NCBI GenBank assembly: GCA_937862815.1
Contig: CALMED010000036.1
Location: 1-64,000 of the forward strand
DNA: 64,000 nucleotides
Direction: 5' to 3'
Source: an uncultured Chitinophagaceae bacterium
GTDB taxonomy: Bacteria > Bacteroidota > Bacteroidia > Chitinophagales > Chitinophagaceae
The notes under the pieces were generated by a model that worked only from the letters and a program-made list of their open reading frames with translations, was not told the DNA's origin and made no database searches. The position numbers and the translations under genes were made by a program. Below, in pieces: positions 25,154-33,884 of the stretch (within the stretch, counting starts at the first letter, position 1; every line of letters begins with the position of its first letter).

Positions 25154-26629
25154 TCAATGGGCCAGGCGTCGTTTCCAACTGGTGGATTTATTCTCCAGCG
25201 GATTCAGTTTTTTCTGTTGCTCCAGCCAGTATTTCATGGCCACAATGGCAGCGAATTCGGCATTGGATTGCTGTTTTTTCCTGATTTTATCGGGTGAATA
25301 ATAATTCTGTACAAAATGCGTGTCGAAGTTTCCGGAAAAGAAGGCTTCGTGTTCAAACACAAAGGTTCCGAACGGCAGTGTGGTGGCTACGCCTTCAATT
25401 TTATATTGTTTGATGGCATCCAGCATTTTCTGTATGGCTTCGGTGCGGGTTTTACCATGCACCACCAGTTTCGCAATCATGGGATCGTAATAAATCGGGA
25501 TCGTCATGCCCTCTTCATAACCATCATCCACCCGGATGCCTTCGCCTTCCGGTTTGCGGTAAGTGGTAAGCGTGCCAATGGAAGGAAGGAAATTATTGAG
25601 CGGATCTTCTGCATACACCCGTAACTCAATGGCGTGACCGTTGGCCTTGATGTCATCCTGTGTAATGGCAAGCTTTTCTCCCCGTGCAATCCGTATCTGC
25701 TGTTCAACAAGATCCAGACCAATGATCATTTCCGACACCGGGTGCTCCACCTGCAAGCGGGTGTTCATTTCAAGGAAATAAAAGTTGAGTTTATCATCTA
25801 CCAGGAACTCAACAGTGCCGGTACTGACGTAGTTACATGATTTGGCCACCATAACAGCAGCCTCGCCGATGCGTTCCCGCATGGCGGGAGTTACAATGGC
25901 GGAAGGTGTTTCTTCCACCACTTTCTGGTGACGGCGCTGAATGCTGCACTCCCGTTCCAGCCCGTGGATCACATTGCCGTATTTATCGGCCACCACCTGC
26001 ACTTCAATGTGGCGGGGTGAGCTTACATATTTTTCAATAAAGACCGAACCGTCGCCGAAGGAAGATTTGGCTTCGCTGATGGCACGTTCCATCTGCTCCT
26101 GCATGTCATCGGCTTTTTCCACAACACGCATGCCTTTGCCCCCACCACCTGCCGATGCTTTGATCAGAACCGGGTAACCGATCCGGTCGGCCACTTCGAT
26201 GGCCACATTTACATCCTCAATGGCCCTGTCAATCCCCGGCACCATCGGCACATTGAATTGTTTCACACTTTCCTTGGCGGCGAGTTTGGAGCCCATGATG
26301 CGCATGGCTTCCGGAGTGGGACCAATGAATTCGATACCGGCATCGGTAACCTTTTGGGCAAAATCCGCATTCTCACTCAGAAATCCGTAACCGGGGTGAA
26401 TGCCCTCCACCCCCAGCTCTTTACATATTTCAATGATTTTATCGCCATTCAAGTACGATTGGCTTGAAGGAGCCGGACCCAGGCACACCGCCTCATCGGC
26501 AAACGCAACGTGGGGGGCATTGCGATCGGCTTCAGAATAAACAGCCACTGATTTGATCCCCATCTTACGGATGGTACGCATGATGCGCAATGCGATCTCT
26601 CCGCGGTTGGCCACCAATATCTTTTTCAT
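25154..26629 (-). CDS. Biotin carboxylase subunit of the acyl-CoA carboxylase
   Basis: 491 residues. [26 protein letters not shown]-grasp loop [25 protein letters not shown], and EMNTRLQVEHPVSE are all present. It carboxylates the biotin on the 26.8-kb carrier with ATP and bicarbonate. It is about 45 residues longer than the accC at 62.3 kb, with a Lys-rich C-terminal tail (residues about 450-491) and no fused BCCP domain. 43 bp before the carboxyltransferase gene; preceded by an unusual 179-bp gap containing the 8-mer array. Confidence 0.95.
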   Translation of the reverse strand: MKKILVANRGEIALRIMRTIRKMGIKSVAVYSEADRNAPHVAFADEAVCLGPAPSSQSYLNGDKIIEICKELGVEGIHPGYGFLSENADFAQKVTDAGIEFIGPTPEAMRIMGSKLAAKESVKQFNVPMVPGIDRAIEDVNVAIEVADRIGYPVLIKASAGGGGKGMRVVEKADDMQEQMERAISEAKSSFGDGSVFIEKYVSSPRHIEVQVVADKYGNVIHGLERECSIQRRHQKVVEETPSAIVTPAMRERIGEAAVMVAKSCNYVSTGTVEFLVDDKLNFYFLEMNTRLQVEHPVSEMIIGLDLVEQQIRIARGEKLAITQDDIKANGHAIELRVYAEDPLNNFLPSIGTLTTYRKPEGEGIRVDDGYEEGMTIPIYYDPMIAKLVVHGKTRTEAIQKMLDAIKQYKIEGVATTLPFGTFVFEHEAFFSGNFDTHFVQNYYSPDKIRKKQQSNAEFAAIVAMKYWLEQQKKLNPLENKSTSWKRRLAH

Positions 26630-26743
26630 ATTATCCAGTTGATTTTTGTTTGGATTACTTTATCTGTTTGTGTATTGCTGCTCCCCCCGCCAACCAGTTT
26701 TACACCCCGTCATAAAAAAACCAATCCGCTTCACCGGGTACCA

Positions 26744-26807
26744 TCATTTACACATTATCACATTGACACATTGACACATTTCCACATTTTCACATTTTCT
26801 CATTATC
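26744..26807. repeat. Eight tandem degenerate 8-bp repeats
   Basis: Eight consecutive 8-mers fit [AT]CATTnnC: TCATTTAC, ACATTATC, ACATTGAC twice, ACATTTCC, ACATTTTC twice, TCATTATC. On the mRNA strand the unit is GnnAATG[AT]. The array begins 1 bp after the stop codon of the carrier gene, inside the carboxylase operon. Confidence 0.85.
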
Positions 26808-26808
26808 A

Positions 26809-27300
26809 CTACTCCAACTCCACCAGCACCTGCCCTTTATCCACGGCCTGTCCGGCTTTCACCGCCACCCGTTTAATGGTGGCATCGGCATGAATCAGAA
26901 TACTGTTCTCCATTTTCATGGCCTCCAGTATGAGAATACGGTCGCCTTCCTTCACCTGCTGCCCTTCCGTAACAGCCACATCGATGACCAGTCCGGGCAT
27001 GGGGGCCTTGATTTCCCGGATACGCTTGGTGGACACAGCGTTGAAGCCCATCTGGTCCAGCATCAGATCCAGTTCGTCTTTAATCTCTACATCAAATGTT
27101 TCCCCCTCCACTTCCAGCCGCAGTATTTTGCCACGCACATCGGCTTCCAGCAACTGTACATTAACAGAACGGTTGTCTTTGATGATGTTATACAATGTGG
27201 GGGATTTTTGTACCAGGTCTACCGACTCAATGGCAGCCTGGTCGAACTGAAATTCAAAGCCGTTGGCCTTTACCTGAAAGACCGGTTGCTTATCTGTCAT
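26809..27300 (-). CDS. Biotin carboxyl carrier protein of the acyl-CoA carboxylase
   Basis: 163 residues. The C-terminal biotinyl domain (about 95-163) has the hallmark EAMKMEN with Lys129 as the biotinylation site, preceded by KAPMPGLVIDVAV. Residues 1-90 are an extra N-terminal beta-rich region, as in standalone carriers of propionyl-CoA-type carboxylases. First gene of the operon BCCP, biotin carboxylase, carboxyltransferase. No TAnnTTTG box is seen upstream, but a palindrome is present 138 bp before the ATG. Confidence 0.93.
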   Translation of the reverse strand: MTDKQPVFQVKANGFEFQFDQAAIESVDLVQKSPTLYNIIKDNRSVNVQLLEADVRGKILRLEVEGETFDVEIKDELDLMLDQMGFNAVSTKRIREIKAPMPGLVIDVAVTEGQQVKEGDRILILEAMKMENSILIHADATIKRVAVKAGQAVDKGQVLVELE

Positions 27301-27437
27301 GATACAGGAATTTTTGTGTTGAAAGAAAACGAACGTGCCTGGTGGTGCTGTGCGTCATAGAAGTTCCCGGGCAAACGGGATGACTGGAGGTTTTACGTTG
27401 AAACAGGACACAAGGTGACACTTTACCGCCGAACAGA

Positions 27438-27455
27438 GAATGATTTAAATCATTC
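27438..27455. repeat. Perfect 18-bp palindrome upstream of the acyl-CoA carboxylase operon
   Basis: GAATGATTTAAATCATTC, with no mismatch. Outer GAAC (27431-27434) and GTTC (27457-27460) extend the symmetry imperfectly. Typical form of a dimeric repressor operator. Confidence 0.6.
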
Positions 27456-27503
27456 CGTTCAATGATCGCCGGGCAACTGTGAATAACGCCCGGTGGTATA
27501 CGT

Positions 27504-28139
27504 TCAGGAATGGTACATCCAGAGCAGAACAGGCGCTGTGGCCTGGTCGAGGTACCTTTTCAACTCCTGCAGGAATGCCGGAGCAACGGTGGGACAACCA
27601 TCGCTCTGACAGATTTCAGTAAACACCTCTTCCGCAGGCACACAGGCATGGGCGTGCAGCACCACATAGCGGCGGAAGGCATTGCTGTTGCTGCTGTCGA
27701 GGCCGTGCAGCTTATAGGCCATCCCAAAACGTCCGTTGTACCTGGCTCCGATGCGGTACCGTCCCAGGGAGGTACAACCGCAACCCGGCGTGTTGTCGTA
27801 GCGCCGGCCCTCCAGCCAGCGTTCATTGCACCTGCCATGGGTTACGGTTCCGGCAGCAGCCACCCGGTTGTGTTGAAGATCATAGACAAAAAATCGCTTT
27901 TTGCCGGAGCGTACCTGCATATCAACGAGAAAACAAAAACGCAGTTCCATTCCCTTTTCCCGGATAAACGCGGCTGCTTCCTTTGCTTTTGCCGCAAGCG
28001 CTGGTGCAGCAGCTATCTCCTCTACCGGGATGATGGCAGGCGAGCCACACGGCGTAGTGTTCCGCTGTGAAAAATCGAGGTAAAGGAAGGAACCCAGGAG
28101 CAGGATGCCAGCCAGTAACAGGGAATAACCAGGTTTCAT
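27504..28139 (-). CDS. Murein L,D-transpeptidase catalytic domain family protein (YkuD_2 type)
   Basis: 211 residues. One N-terminal hydrophobic segment (about 5-22, signal or anchor). The second half has VVLHAH (His162, His164) and SDGCPTVAP, where Cys182 matches the catalytic Cys of L,D-transpeptidase-like enzymes, with GRYRIGARYNGRFGMAYKLHGL upstream. Members of this family act on peptidoglycan peptides; true transpeptidase activity is inferred. Divergent from the repeat protein gene at 28271. Confidence 0.82.
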   Translation of the reverse strand: MKPGYSLLLAGILLLGSFLYLDFSQRNTTPCGSPAIIPVEEIAAAPALAAKAKEAAAFIREKGMELRFCFLVDMQVRSGKKRFFVYDLQHNRVAAAGTVTHGRCNERWLEGRRYDNTPGCGCTSLGRYRIGARYNGRFGMAYKLHGLDSSNSNAFRRYVVLHAHACVPAEEVFTEICQSDGCPTVAPAFLQELKRYLDQATAPVLLWMYHS

Positions 28140-28222
28140 GGATACACCGGTGATGCATAAAAGTGACGTTTTCCATATCTGACTTCCAGTTTGATGCAGT
28201 GCCTTTTACTAAAAAAGTGGTA

Positions 28223-28253
28223 TTGGCCAAATGACCCGATTACCGTTATTTTG
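28223..28253 (+). promoter_or_regulatory. Promoter of the repeat protein gene at 28271
   Basis: TTG at 28223-28225, 20-bp spacer, TTATTTTG at 28246-28253 (one mismatch from TAnnTTTG), 17-nt leader. The same TTATTTTG variant with a 20-bp spacer recurs at 58597-58628. Confidence 0.5.
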
Positions 28254-28270
28254 AAGCAAAATCAATCCAG

Positions 28271-29092
28271 ATGAAAACGTTTTTACTCGCCTGCTGCTGC
28301 CTCCCATTGCTGGTACTGGCGCAAACGGAACTTGTACAACCGGCTGTTTCATCACCGGTTCCGGCTTTACCGGCTGATGCCCCTGCATCGCTTACCAGCC
28401 CTCCCTTTCCCCAGGTCTGGCGCACACGAACTACTCTTCCTGAAAAAGAAATCAATGAGTTATTCGACAAAGGCTATTTCATCACCAACCTCAGTTATGA
28501 AAGAGATGTCTGGTGCCTGGTGATGACCAAGAGCAGCAATATCTGGCAGCAACATCTGCGCTACCGCACCGAGTTTCCGCAGGCGGATATCAAAAAACTG
28601 TGGGACGATGGCGCCTACATCACCAACCTCACCTTCGGCAGTCACATTTGGACACTCGTCATGAGCCGAGGAACCGGGTACACCCAGCAGGCATGGCGTA
28701 CCCGGAGCCATTTTCCGGAACAGGAAATCAGGGAACTCCGGAGGCAGGGGTTTTACATTACCCAGCTTTCGTATGAAAAAGATCAATGGGTGCTGGTGGC
28801 CAGCAAAAATGCCGGCAGGCTGTTCACTGACCAGGTCTGGCGCACCCACCCCGAATTTCCGGCAAAGGAGATCAAAGAACTCTGGGACAAAGGTTACCGT
28901 ATCACCGATATCAGCTATGGCAACGGACAGTGGGCGCTGGTGATGAGCAAGGGAACCGGCCTCAACCAGCAGATGTGGAACACCGGCGATGAGTTTCCCG
29001 GTAAGAAGATTGAAGAGTACTGGAACAAAGGCCACAACATTTATAAACTGACATACGAGAACAAAAAGTGGTTGCTGATAATGGCCAACTGA
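28271..29092 (+). CDS. Secreted protein with five DUF7477-like repeats
   Basis: 273 residues. Signal peptide (1-17, LPLLVLAQ), then a short Pro/Ala linker, then five repeats of about 48 residues from residue 45 to the end. The unit is W-[RN]-T-x3-[FL]-P-x2-[ED]-I-x-[EK]-L-[WF]-D-x-G-[YF]-x-I-T-x-[LI]-[ST]-[YF]-x4-W-x-L-V-M-[ST]-[KR], with SKGTG/SRGTG between units. This pattern resembles, from memory, the C-terminal domain of plant MUT9-like kinases (DUF7477). No enzymatic motif; a binding scaffold is plausible. Confidence 0.8.
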   Translation: MKTFLLACCCLPLLVLAQTELVQPAVSSPVPALPADAPASLTSPPFPQVWRTRTTLPEKEINELFDKGYFITNLSYERDVWCLVMTKSSNIWQQHLRYRTEFPQADIKKLWDDGAYITNLTFGSHIWTLVMSRGTGYTQQAWRTRSHFPEQEIRELRRQGFYITQLSYEKDQWVLVASKNAGRLFTDQVWRTHPEFPAKEIKELWDKGYRITDISYGNGQWALVMSKGTGLNQQMWNTGDEFPGKKIEEYWNKGHNIYKLTYENKKWLLIMAN

Positions 29093-29180
29093 CCGTACCG
29101 CCACGGTGTAAGCACAAGAGCAGTCAGCCAATTGCTTCCGGCATTATTTCCGATCTTTACCCGGTTATGCGGATGGAAAT

Positions 29181-29678
29181 ATGAGTAAACGCAACGATTA
29201 TATCTCCTGGGACGAATATTTCATGGGTGTGGCCCTCTTATCGGCCCAGCGCAGCAAGGATCCTTCCACCCAGGTGGGAGCCTGCATTGTCAATAAAAAA
29301 AACAAAATTGTGGGGGCCGGCTACAACGGCCTGCCAGCCGGTTGTGATGACGACAGCTTCCCCTGGGAAAAAGAGGGACAGTTCCTGGACACCAAGTACC
29401 CCTATGTATGTCATGCCGAACTCAACGCCATCCTCAACAATATCGGGATGGATCTGCATGGCTGCCGCATCTACACCGCTCTTTTCCCCTGCAACGAATG
29501 CGCAAAAGCCATCATCCAGGCCGGTATTACAGAAGTGATTTACCTGAGCGACAAATACGCCCACACTGAGGCCTTCCAGGCATCCCGCCGCATGCTGGAA
29601 ACAGCGGGCATCACCTGCCGCAAAGTGGTTACCCAACGCGGAGTGCTGCAGCTTTCTTTCAGCGAAGACGATGTATAA
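29181..29678 (+). CDS. Deoxycytidylate deaminase family protein
   Basis: 165 residues. Zinc site HAE (His78, Glu80) and PCNEC (Cys104, Cys107), with [14 protein letters not shown] and [16 protein letters not shown] typical of dCMP deaminases. Converts dCMP to dUMP for thymidylate synthesis; ComE-type homologues have the same fold. 88 bp after the previous gene. Ends before a terminator shared with fusA. Confidence 0.93.
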   Translation: MSKRNDYISWDEYFMGVALLSAQRSKDPSTQVGACIVNKKNKIVGAGYNGLPAGCDDDSFPWEKEGQFLDTKYPYVCHAELNAILNNIGMDLHGCRIYTALFPCNECAKAIIQAGITEVIYLSDKYAHTEAFQASRRMLETAGITCRKVVTQRGVLQLSFSEDDV

Positions 29679-29697
29679 ACGGGCATAAGCATACGCC

Positions 29698-29734
29698 AAA
29701 AAAAATGCCCCGCATCCGGAAGGAGCGGGGCATT
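29698..29734 (-). terminator. Intrinsic terminator of fusA
   Basis: Perfect 10-bp stem AATGCCCCGC / GCGGGGCATT (29704-29713 and 29725-29734). On the minus strand it ends in a T-run, so it fits fusA best; on the plus strand the tail is only GTTATC. Confidence 0.85.
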
Positions 29735-29760
29735 GTTATCAGGAATCTTCAGCTGTTTTA

Positions 29761-31905
29761 TCAGGCAGAAACCTTGCCTTTCACTTTGGCAATCACCTCT
29801 TCGGCGATGTTGTTGGGCGCCGGAGCGTAGTGACTGAACTCCATGGTGGAGGTAGCACGGCCGCTGGAGAGCGAACGCAGCTGAGTCACATAACCAAACA
29901 TTTCGCTCAGGGGCACTTTGGCACGGATCACCTGGGCATTTCCCTTGGTGTCCATTCCTTCCAGCATACCCCGGCGGCGGTTAAGGTCACCGGTCACATC
30001 ACCCATATACTGATCGGGGGTTACCACTTCCACTTTCATGATGGGCTCCAGCAGCACGGGCTTGGCTTTACGTCCGGCTTCGCGGAAACCGCCTTTGGCA
30101 CAGAGTTCAAACGACATGGCGTCGGAATCCACATCGTGGTAGCTTCCATCGAAAATCCGGATCTTCATGTCCACCATCGGGTAGTTGGCCAGTACGCCAT
30201 TGGTCATGGCATTTTCAAAGCCCTTGGTAATGGCGGGAATGAATTCCTTGGGGATAGAACCACCGAAAATATCGTTTACAAACTGGAATCCTTTTCCGGG
30301 GTTTTCTTTCAGCCACTCTTCATCGGCAGGTCCGATTTCGAACTGGATGTCGGCGAACTTACCGCGACCACCGGTCTGCTTTTTCAGTACTTCACGGTGT
30401 TCAATGGTAGCTTTGAAAGCTTCTTTGTACGCCACCATCGGTGCACCCTGGTTCACTTCCACCTTGAATTCGCGGCGCATACGGTCAACGATGATTTCCA
30501 GGTGCAGTTCACCCATACCGCTGAGTATGGTCTGACCGGTTTCTTCATCGGTCTTCACCCGCAGCGTGGGATCTTCTTCCACCAGCTTGGAAATAGCCAT
30601 GCCCATCTTGTCCACGTCGGCCTGGGCCTTGGGTTCCACCGCCAGCGAGATAACCGGCTCGGGAATAAACATGTTTTCCAGGGTGATGGGATGGTTTTCA
30701 TCGCACAGGGTATCACCCGTCTTGATTTCCTTGAAACCAACGGCGGCGCCGATATCACCGGCTTCGATGAAATCAATGGGGTTCTGCTTGTTGGCAAACA
30801 TCTTCATGATCCGGCTGATCCGCTCTTTTTTACCGCTGCGCACGTTGAGAACGTAGCTGCCCGCGTCGAGGTGACCGGAATAACAGCGGAAGAAGGCGAG
30901 ACGTCCCACAAACGGATCGGTCATGATTTTAAACGCCAGTGCTGCAAACGGTTCTTTTGCATCGGGCTTGCGGCTGAGCTCTTCGCCGGTGTCGGGATCG
31001 GTTCCTTTGATCGCTTCAATGTCCACCGGTGAAGGCAGGTAACGGCAAACCGCATCGAGGGCGGTTTGAACGCCTTTGTTCTTGAACGAAGAACCGCACA
31101 TCATCGGCACAATGCTCAGGTCAATGGTTGCCTTGCGCACCGCTTCATGAATCTCATCTTCGGTGATCGAATCCGGATTGTCAAAGAATTTCTCCATGAG
31201 CGTATCATCGTATTCCGCAACGGCTTCCACCAACTGGGCACGCCATTCTTTGGCTTCTTCCACCATGTCTTCGGGAACAGGAATTTCATCGAAGGTCATG
31301 CCCTCGGTTTCCATGTGCCAGATGATGCCTTTCATTTTGATGAGGTCCACCACGCCTTTGAAGTTGTCTTCAGCGCCGATGGGCAGCTGCAGGGGTACCG
31401 CTTTGGATCCCAGCATTTCGCGTACCTGCTTCACCACGTTGAGGAAGTCGGCACCGGCACGGTCCATCTTATTCACAAAACCAATACGGGGTACGTTGTA
31501 GCGGTTGGCCTGGCGCCAAACGGTTTCGCTCTGAGGTTCCACACCGTCCACGGCGGAGAACAGGGCGATCAGGCCGTCCAGTACCCGCATGGAACGTTCC
31601 ACCTCTACGGTGAAGTCCACGTGACCCGGCGTATCAATGATGTTAAAGTTGTATTTCTTGGTGTCGGGGGTTGCTTTTCCCAATACAGTGGGGAAATTCC
31701 ACTGGCAGCTTACGGCCGCAGAAGTAATGGTGATACCCCGTTCTTTTTCCTGTTCCATCCAGTCGGTGGTGGCGGCACCTTCGTGCACTTCACCAATGCG
31801 GTGGATCATACCCGTATAACGGAGGATTCGCTCCGTAGTGGTGGTTTTACCGGCATCAATGTGGGCGGCAATACCAAAGTTTCGCTGAAATCTTAAATCT
31901 GCCAT
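29761..31905 (-). CDS. fusA: Elongation factor G
   Basis: 714 residues. GTP-binding motifs [15 protein letters not shown] (G1), RGITITSAA (G2), [20 protein letters not shown] (G3), [10 protein letters not shown] (G4). Domain IV/V signatures [24 protein letters not shown] and [11 protein letters not shown] follow. Drives ribosome translocation and recycling. In most Bacteroidota fusA is close behind rpsL-rpsG; here it is separated from rpsG by two opposite-strand genes and has its own promoter and a leader of about 240 nt. The last 50 nt before the ATG are A-rich with no Shine-Dalgarno site. Confidence 0.98.
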   Translation of the reverse strand: MADLRFQRNFGIAAHIDAGKTTTTERILRYTGMIHRIGEVHEGAATTDWMEQEKERGITITSAAVSCQWNFPTVLGKATPDTKKYNFNIIDTPGHVDFTVEVERSMRVLDGLIALFSAVDGVEPQSETVWRQANRYNVPRIGFVNKMDRAGADFLNVVKQVREMLGSKAVPLQLPIGAEDNFKGVVDLIKMKGIIWHMETEGMTFDEIPVPEDMVEEAKEWRAQLVEAVAEYDDTLMEKFFDNPDSITEDEIHEAVRKATIDLSIVPMMCGSSFKNKGVQTALDAVCRYLPSPVDIEAIKGTDPDTGEELSRKPDAKEPFAALAFKIMTDPFVGRLAFFRCYSGHLDAGSYVLNVRSGKKERISRIMKMFANKQNPIDFIEAGDIGAAVGFKEIKTGDTLCDENHPITLENMFIPEPVISLAVEPKAQADVDKMGMAISKLVEEDPTLRVKTDEETGQTILSGMGELHLEIIVDRMRREFKVEVNQGAPMVAYKEAFKATIEHREVLKKQTGGRGKFADIQFEIGPADEEWLKENPGKGFQFVNDIFGGSIPKEFIPAITKGFENAMTNGVLANYPMVDMKIRIFDGSYHDVDSDAMSFELCAKGGFREAGRKAKPVLLEPIMKVEVVTPDQYMGDVTGDLNRRRGMLEGMDTKGNAQVIRAKVPLSEMFGYVTQLRSLSSGRATSTMEFSHYAPAPNNIAEEVIAKVKGKVSA

Positions 31906-32000
31906 GACAGTTTGATTTGTATGTATTTTTTGGTTTGAGTTTCTTTCGTTAAATCACGTTTGCCTGGTGGGCTTCCGGTACCGGGCGGTGCGGCGGTCGT

Positions 32001-32142
32001 ATATCAGCAGTGGGGGAAAGCCGGTTTTCGGAAACCGGCTACAGGGGCTGATATGGTAAGATTCAGACTCTCATACGTTGCCAAATCTTCCTGAACCTGT
32101 TTCCTCGATAACCCTTTTGCCACACGCTGTTCAGGACTTTGG
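32001..32142 (-). promoter_or_regulatory. Structured 5' leader of fusA (two stem-loops)
   Basis: Read as mRNA (minus strand). P1 lies at the very 5' end: CCAAA pairs with UUUGG (32142-32138 / 32085-32081) and UCCUGAAC with GUUCAGGA (32136-32129 / 32096-32089), with a small internal loop and a 32-nt apical loop. P2: AUAUCAGC with GCUGAUAU (32054-32047 / 32008-32001), enclosing AGCCGGUUU / AAACCGGCU (32040-32032 / 32027-32019) with a 4-nt loop and an asymmetric C-rich internal loop. All helices are perfect. It matches no RNA family I know. Confidence 0.6.
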
Positions 32143-32147
32143 CGGCG

Positions 32148-32155
32148 CAAAGGTA
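32148..32155 (-). promoter_or_regulatory. -7 box of fusA
   Basis: Minus strand TACCTTTG, about 243 bp before the fusA ATG. Only a T-rich stretch (GTTTTTAC) is present near -33. It places the transcription start just before stem P1. Confidence 0.55.
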
Positions 32156-32410
32156 GGATTTTAACAGTAAAAACAGCGGATTTCGTCCATTTTTCCGGGG
32201 ATATGGAAAATAAGGGCATCCCGGCAGCCGAACGGCCCTTTGACCCTGAAAGGCCAAACCGGGATAGCCGGAAAAGAAATGCCGAATAAATCCTCCATAC
32301 TTCGGTTTCAGTTTTAAAAATGAGACACCCGGCTTCCGCTGAAAATGTCTATTTTTTACCAGTATGCTTCTGCCGCCCCGCTGCAATTTTATAGTACTAA
32401 ATCAATTACC

Positions 32411-32962
32411 ATGCAGCGAAAAGACTTTATTACCAATGCATTACTGGCTGTACCGGCCCTTGTCTTGTCAGAAACCGCAAAAGCAGGAACTTCAACGGCC
32501 AGGGAACCGTTTGTGGTGGATGCAGGCAAATCCCGCTTCGGAGAGGATAACAAGTTTATGGGCGTGCATCCCAACGATTTAAAAATCTCGGGCAAAGACA
32601 CAGATGGACAACTTTCCGTTTTTGAATATACAGGCTATGCCAAAGTAGGCCCTTCCTTACACATCCATCTGAAGCAGGATGAAATTTTTACCGTCATTGA
32701 AGGCGAATACCGTTTTGTTGTAGGCAATAAAACACACGTGCTTAAACCCGGGCAAACAATCTTTCTGCCAAGAGGGATTCCGCATACCTGGATTCAATTA
32801 ACAGATAAAGGCAGGCTGATTTACTTTCTGCAACCCGCCGGTAAAATGGAAGAATTCTTTTCTTATATGGGCAAAGTCAAACAGCGGCTGAGTGATGAAG
32901 AGATGGCCCGGATACATGATGCGCATGACATGAAAGTGGTGGGTCCTCCGCTCACGCTTTAA
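32411..32962 (+). CDS. Cupin-domain protein with export signal
   Basis: 183 residues from the ATG at 32411. N-terminal hydrophobic segment (about 7-25), then a single conserved cupin barrel: GPSLHIHLKQDEIFTVIEGEY (metal ligands HxH and Glu) and LPRGIPHTW (second His). Small-molecule dioxygenase, isomerase or binding functions are all possible. AT-richer than the flanking translation genes. 32 bp before an AraC-family regulator on the same strand; both look inserted between fusA and rpsG. Confidence 0.85.
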   Translation: MQRKDFITNALLAVPALVLSETAKAGTSTAREPFVVDAGKSRFGEDNKFMGVHPNDLKISGKDTDGQLSVFEYTGYAKVGPSLHIHLKQDEIFTVIEGEYRFVVGNKTHVLKPGQTIFLPRGIPHTWIQLTDKGRLIYFLQPAGKMEEFFSYMGKVKQRLSDEEMARIHDAHDMKVVGPPLTL

Positions 32963-32994
32963 AAAAGATTGTAACTTACTCATTTAATGCAGCT

Positions 32995-33834
32995 TTGCTT
33001 TTAAAAGATTTTATACCGACACCGGATGTTCGGGATGTTGTACAGCTGTACCGTATTGTACACCTGCAATTTCCGGAAGGGCAGACTGCCCCAATCAAGG
33101 CCTATCCACCCAGGCCGGAGCAATGCCTTGCTTTTTATCCATACGATACCGAAACGGTGATCTACCAGAACAGCGGCAAGAAAGTTGCACATCTTCCGGT
33201 TGTTTTGTATGGACAGTTTACAGAAGTTACCAACCGGATCATTGGTAGTGATTTTTTGGTATTTCAAATCATATTCCAGCCTGGTGGTTTGTATCGCTTA
33301 ACCGGTATTCCTTCTGCCGAGCTAACCAATCAATATGCAGATGCAGGCTTATTCTTTTCCTCCCAAATAAAATTGGTGAATGAGCAATTAGCAGCTGCAA
33401 AGAATTATGAACAAATGGTGCTGGTGGCAGATGCATTTGTGCAACAACTCATTAAACAGCAGTGCAAACAAAGGATACAACTGGATGATGCCTGCCTGCT
33501 GATGCTCAACAGCGAAGGAAAATTCAGCCTCGAAAAGTTATCAAAAACCGCTTGTTTAAGCAGTAAACAAATGGAGCGGAATTTCAAGGAACGTACCGGT
33601 GTAAATCCCAAGCTGTTTGACCGTATTATTCGTTTTGATAAGGTTTTTCGTTACAAAAACTCACACCCGCATTTTGACTGGCTGCGAATTGCTGTTGCCT
33701 GTAATTATCACGACTATCAACATCTCGCTAAAGAGTACAAAGACTTTACGGGCTGCACCCCTGTTGCCTTTCACCAGATTGAGGACAATGCACCTGAGCG
33801 TGCATTTGGGCTAACGGAAGGTTATTATAAATAA
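32995..33834 (+). CDS. AraC-family transcriptional regulator
   Basis: 279 residues if the TTG at 32995 is used; no ATG lies in frame near this position, and the nearby ATG at 32987 is in another frame and soon stops. The N-terminal half is an AraC-type sensing domain (QPGGLYRLTGIPSAELTNQ). The C-terminal HTH domain is about 170-270 (FSLEKLSKTACLSSKQMERNFKERTGVNPK ... CNYHDYQHLAKEYKDFTGCTP). Probably controls the upstream cupin gene. Composition is clearly AT-richer than the surroundings. Confidence 0.88.
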   Translation: MLLKDFIPTPDVRDVVQLYRIVHLQFPEGQTAPIKAYPPRPEQCLAFYPYDTETVIYQNSGKKVAHLPVVLYGQFTEVTNRIIGSDFLVFQIIFQPGGLYRLTGIPSAELTNQYADAGLFFSSQIKLVNEQLAAAKNYEQMVLVADAFVQQLIKQQCKQRIQLDDACLLMLNSEGKFSLEKLSKTACLSSKQMERNFKERTGVNPKLFDRIIRFDKVFRYKNSHPHFDWLRIAVACNYHDYQHLAKEYKDFTGCTPVAFHQIEDNAPERAFGLTEGYYK

Positions 33835-33866
33835 AAAGCCCCCTCCAAAGGAAGGGGAATCTTTTT
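33831..33866. terminator. Bidirectional terminator between the AraC gene and rpsG
   Basis: Stem CCCCTCC (33840-33846) with GGAAGGGG (33850-33857), one bulged A, 3-nt loop. T-run CTTTTT on the right and, on the other strand, CTTTTTAT on the left. Confidence 0.65.
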
Positions 33867-33884
33867 ATTGGAAGAATATTTCAC

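Noticed and set aside
26744..26807. CRISPR array
   Set aside because: Units are 8 bp with no spacers and no cas genes anywhere in the window.
27469..27493. Stem CCGGGC / GCCCGG after the L,D-transpeptidase-like gene as a terminator
   Set aside because: Only 6 bp, 13-nt loop and no T-run on either strand; too weak to list as a terminator.
29830..31032. 400-codon frame antisense to fusA
   Set aside because: Shadow of a highly expressed, codon-biased gene.
32004..32219. 71-codon minus-strand frame across the fusA leader, a possible leader peptide
   Set aside because: It starts upstream of the predicted transcription start, and its composition does not look like a protein; the helices explain the sequence better.
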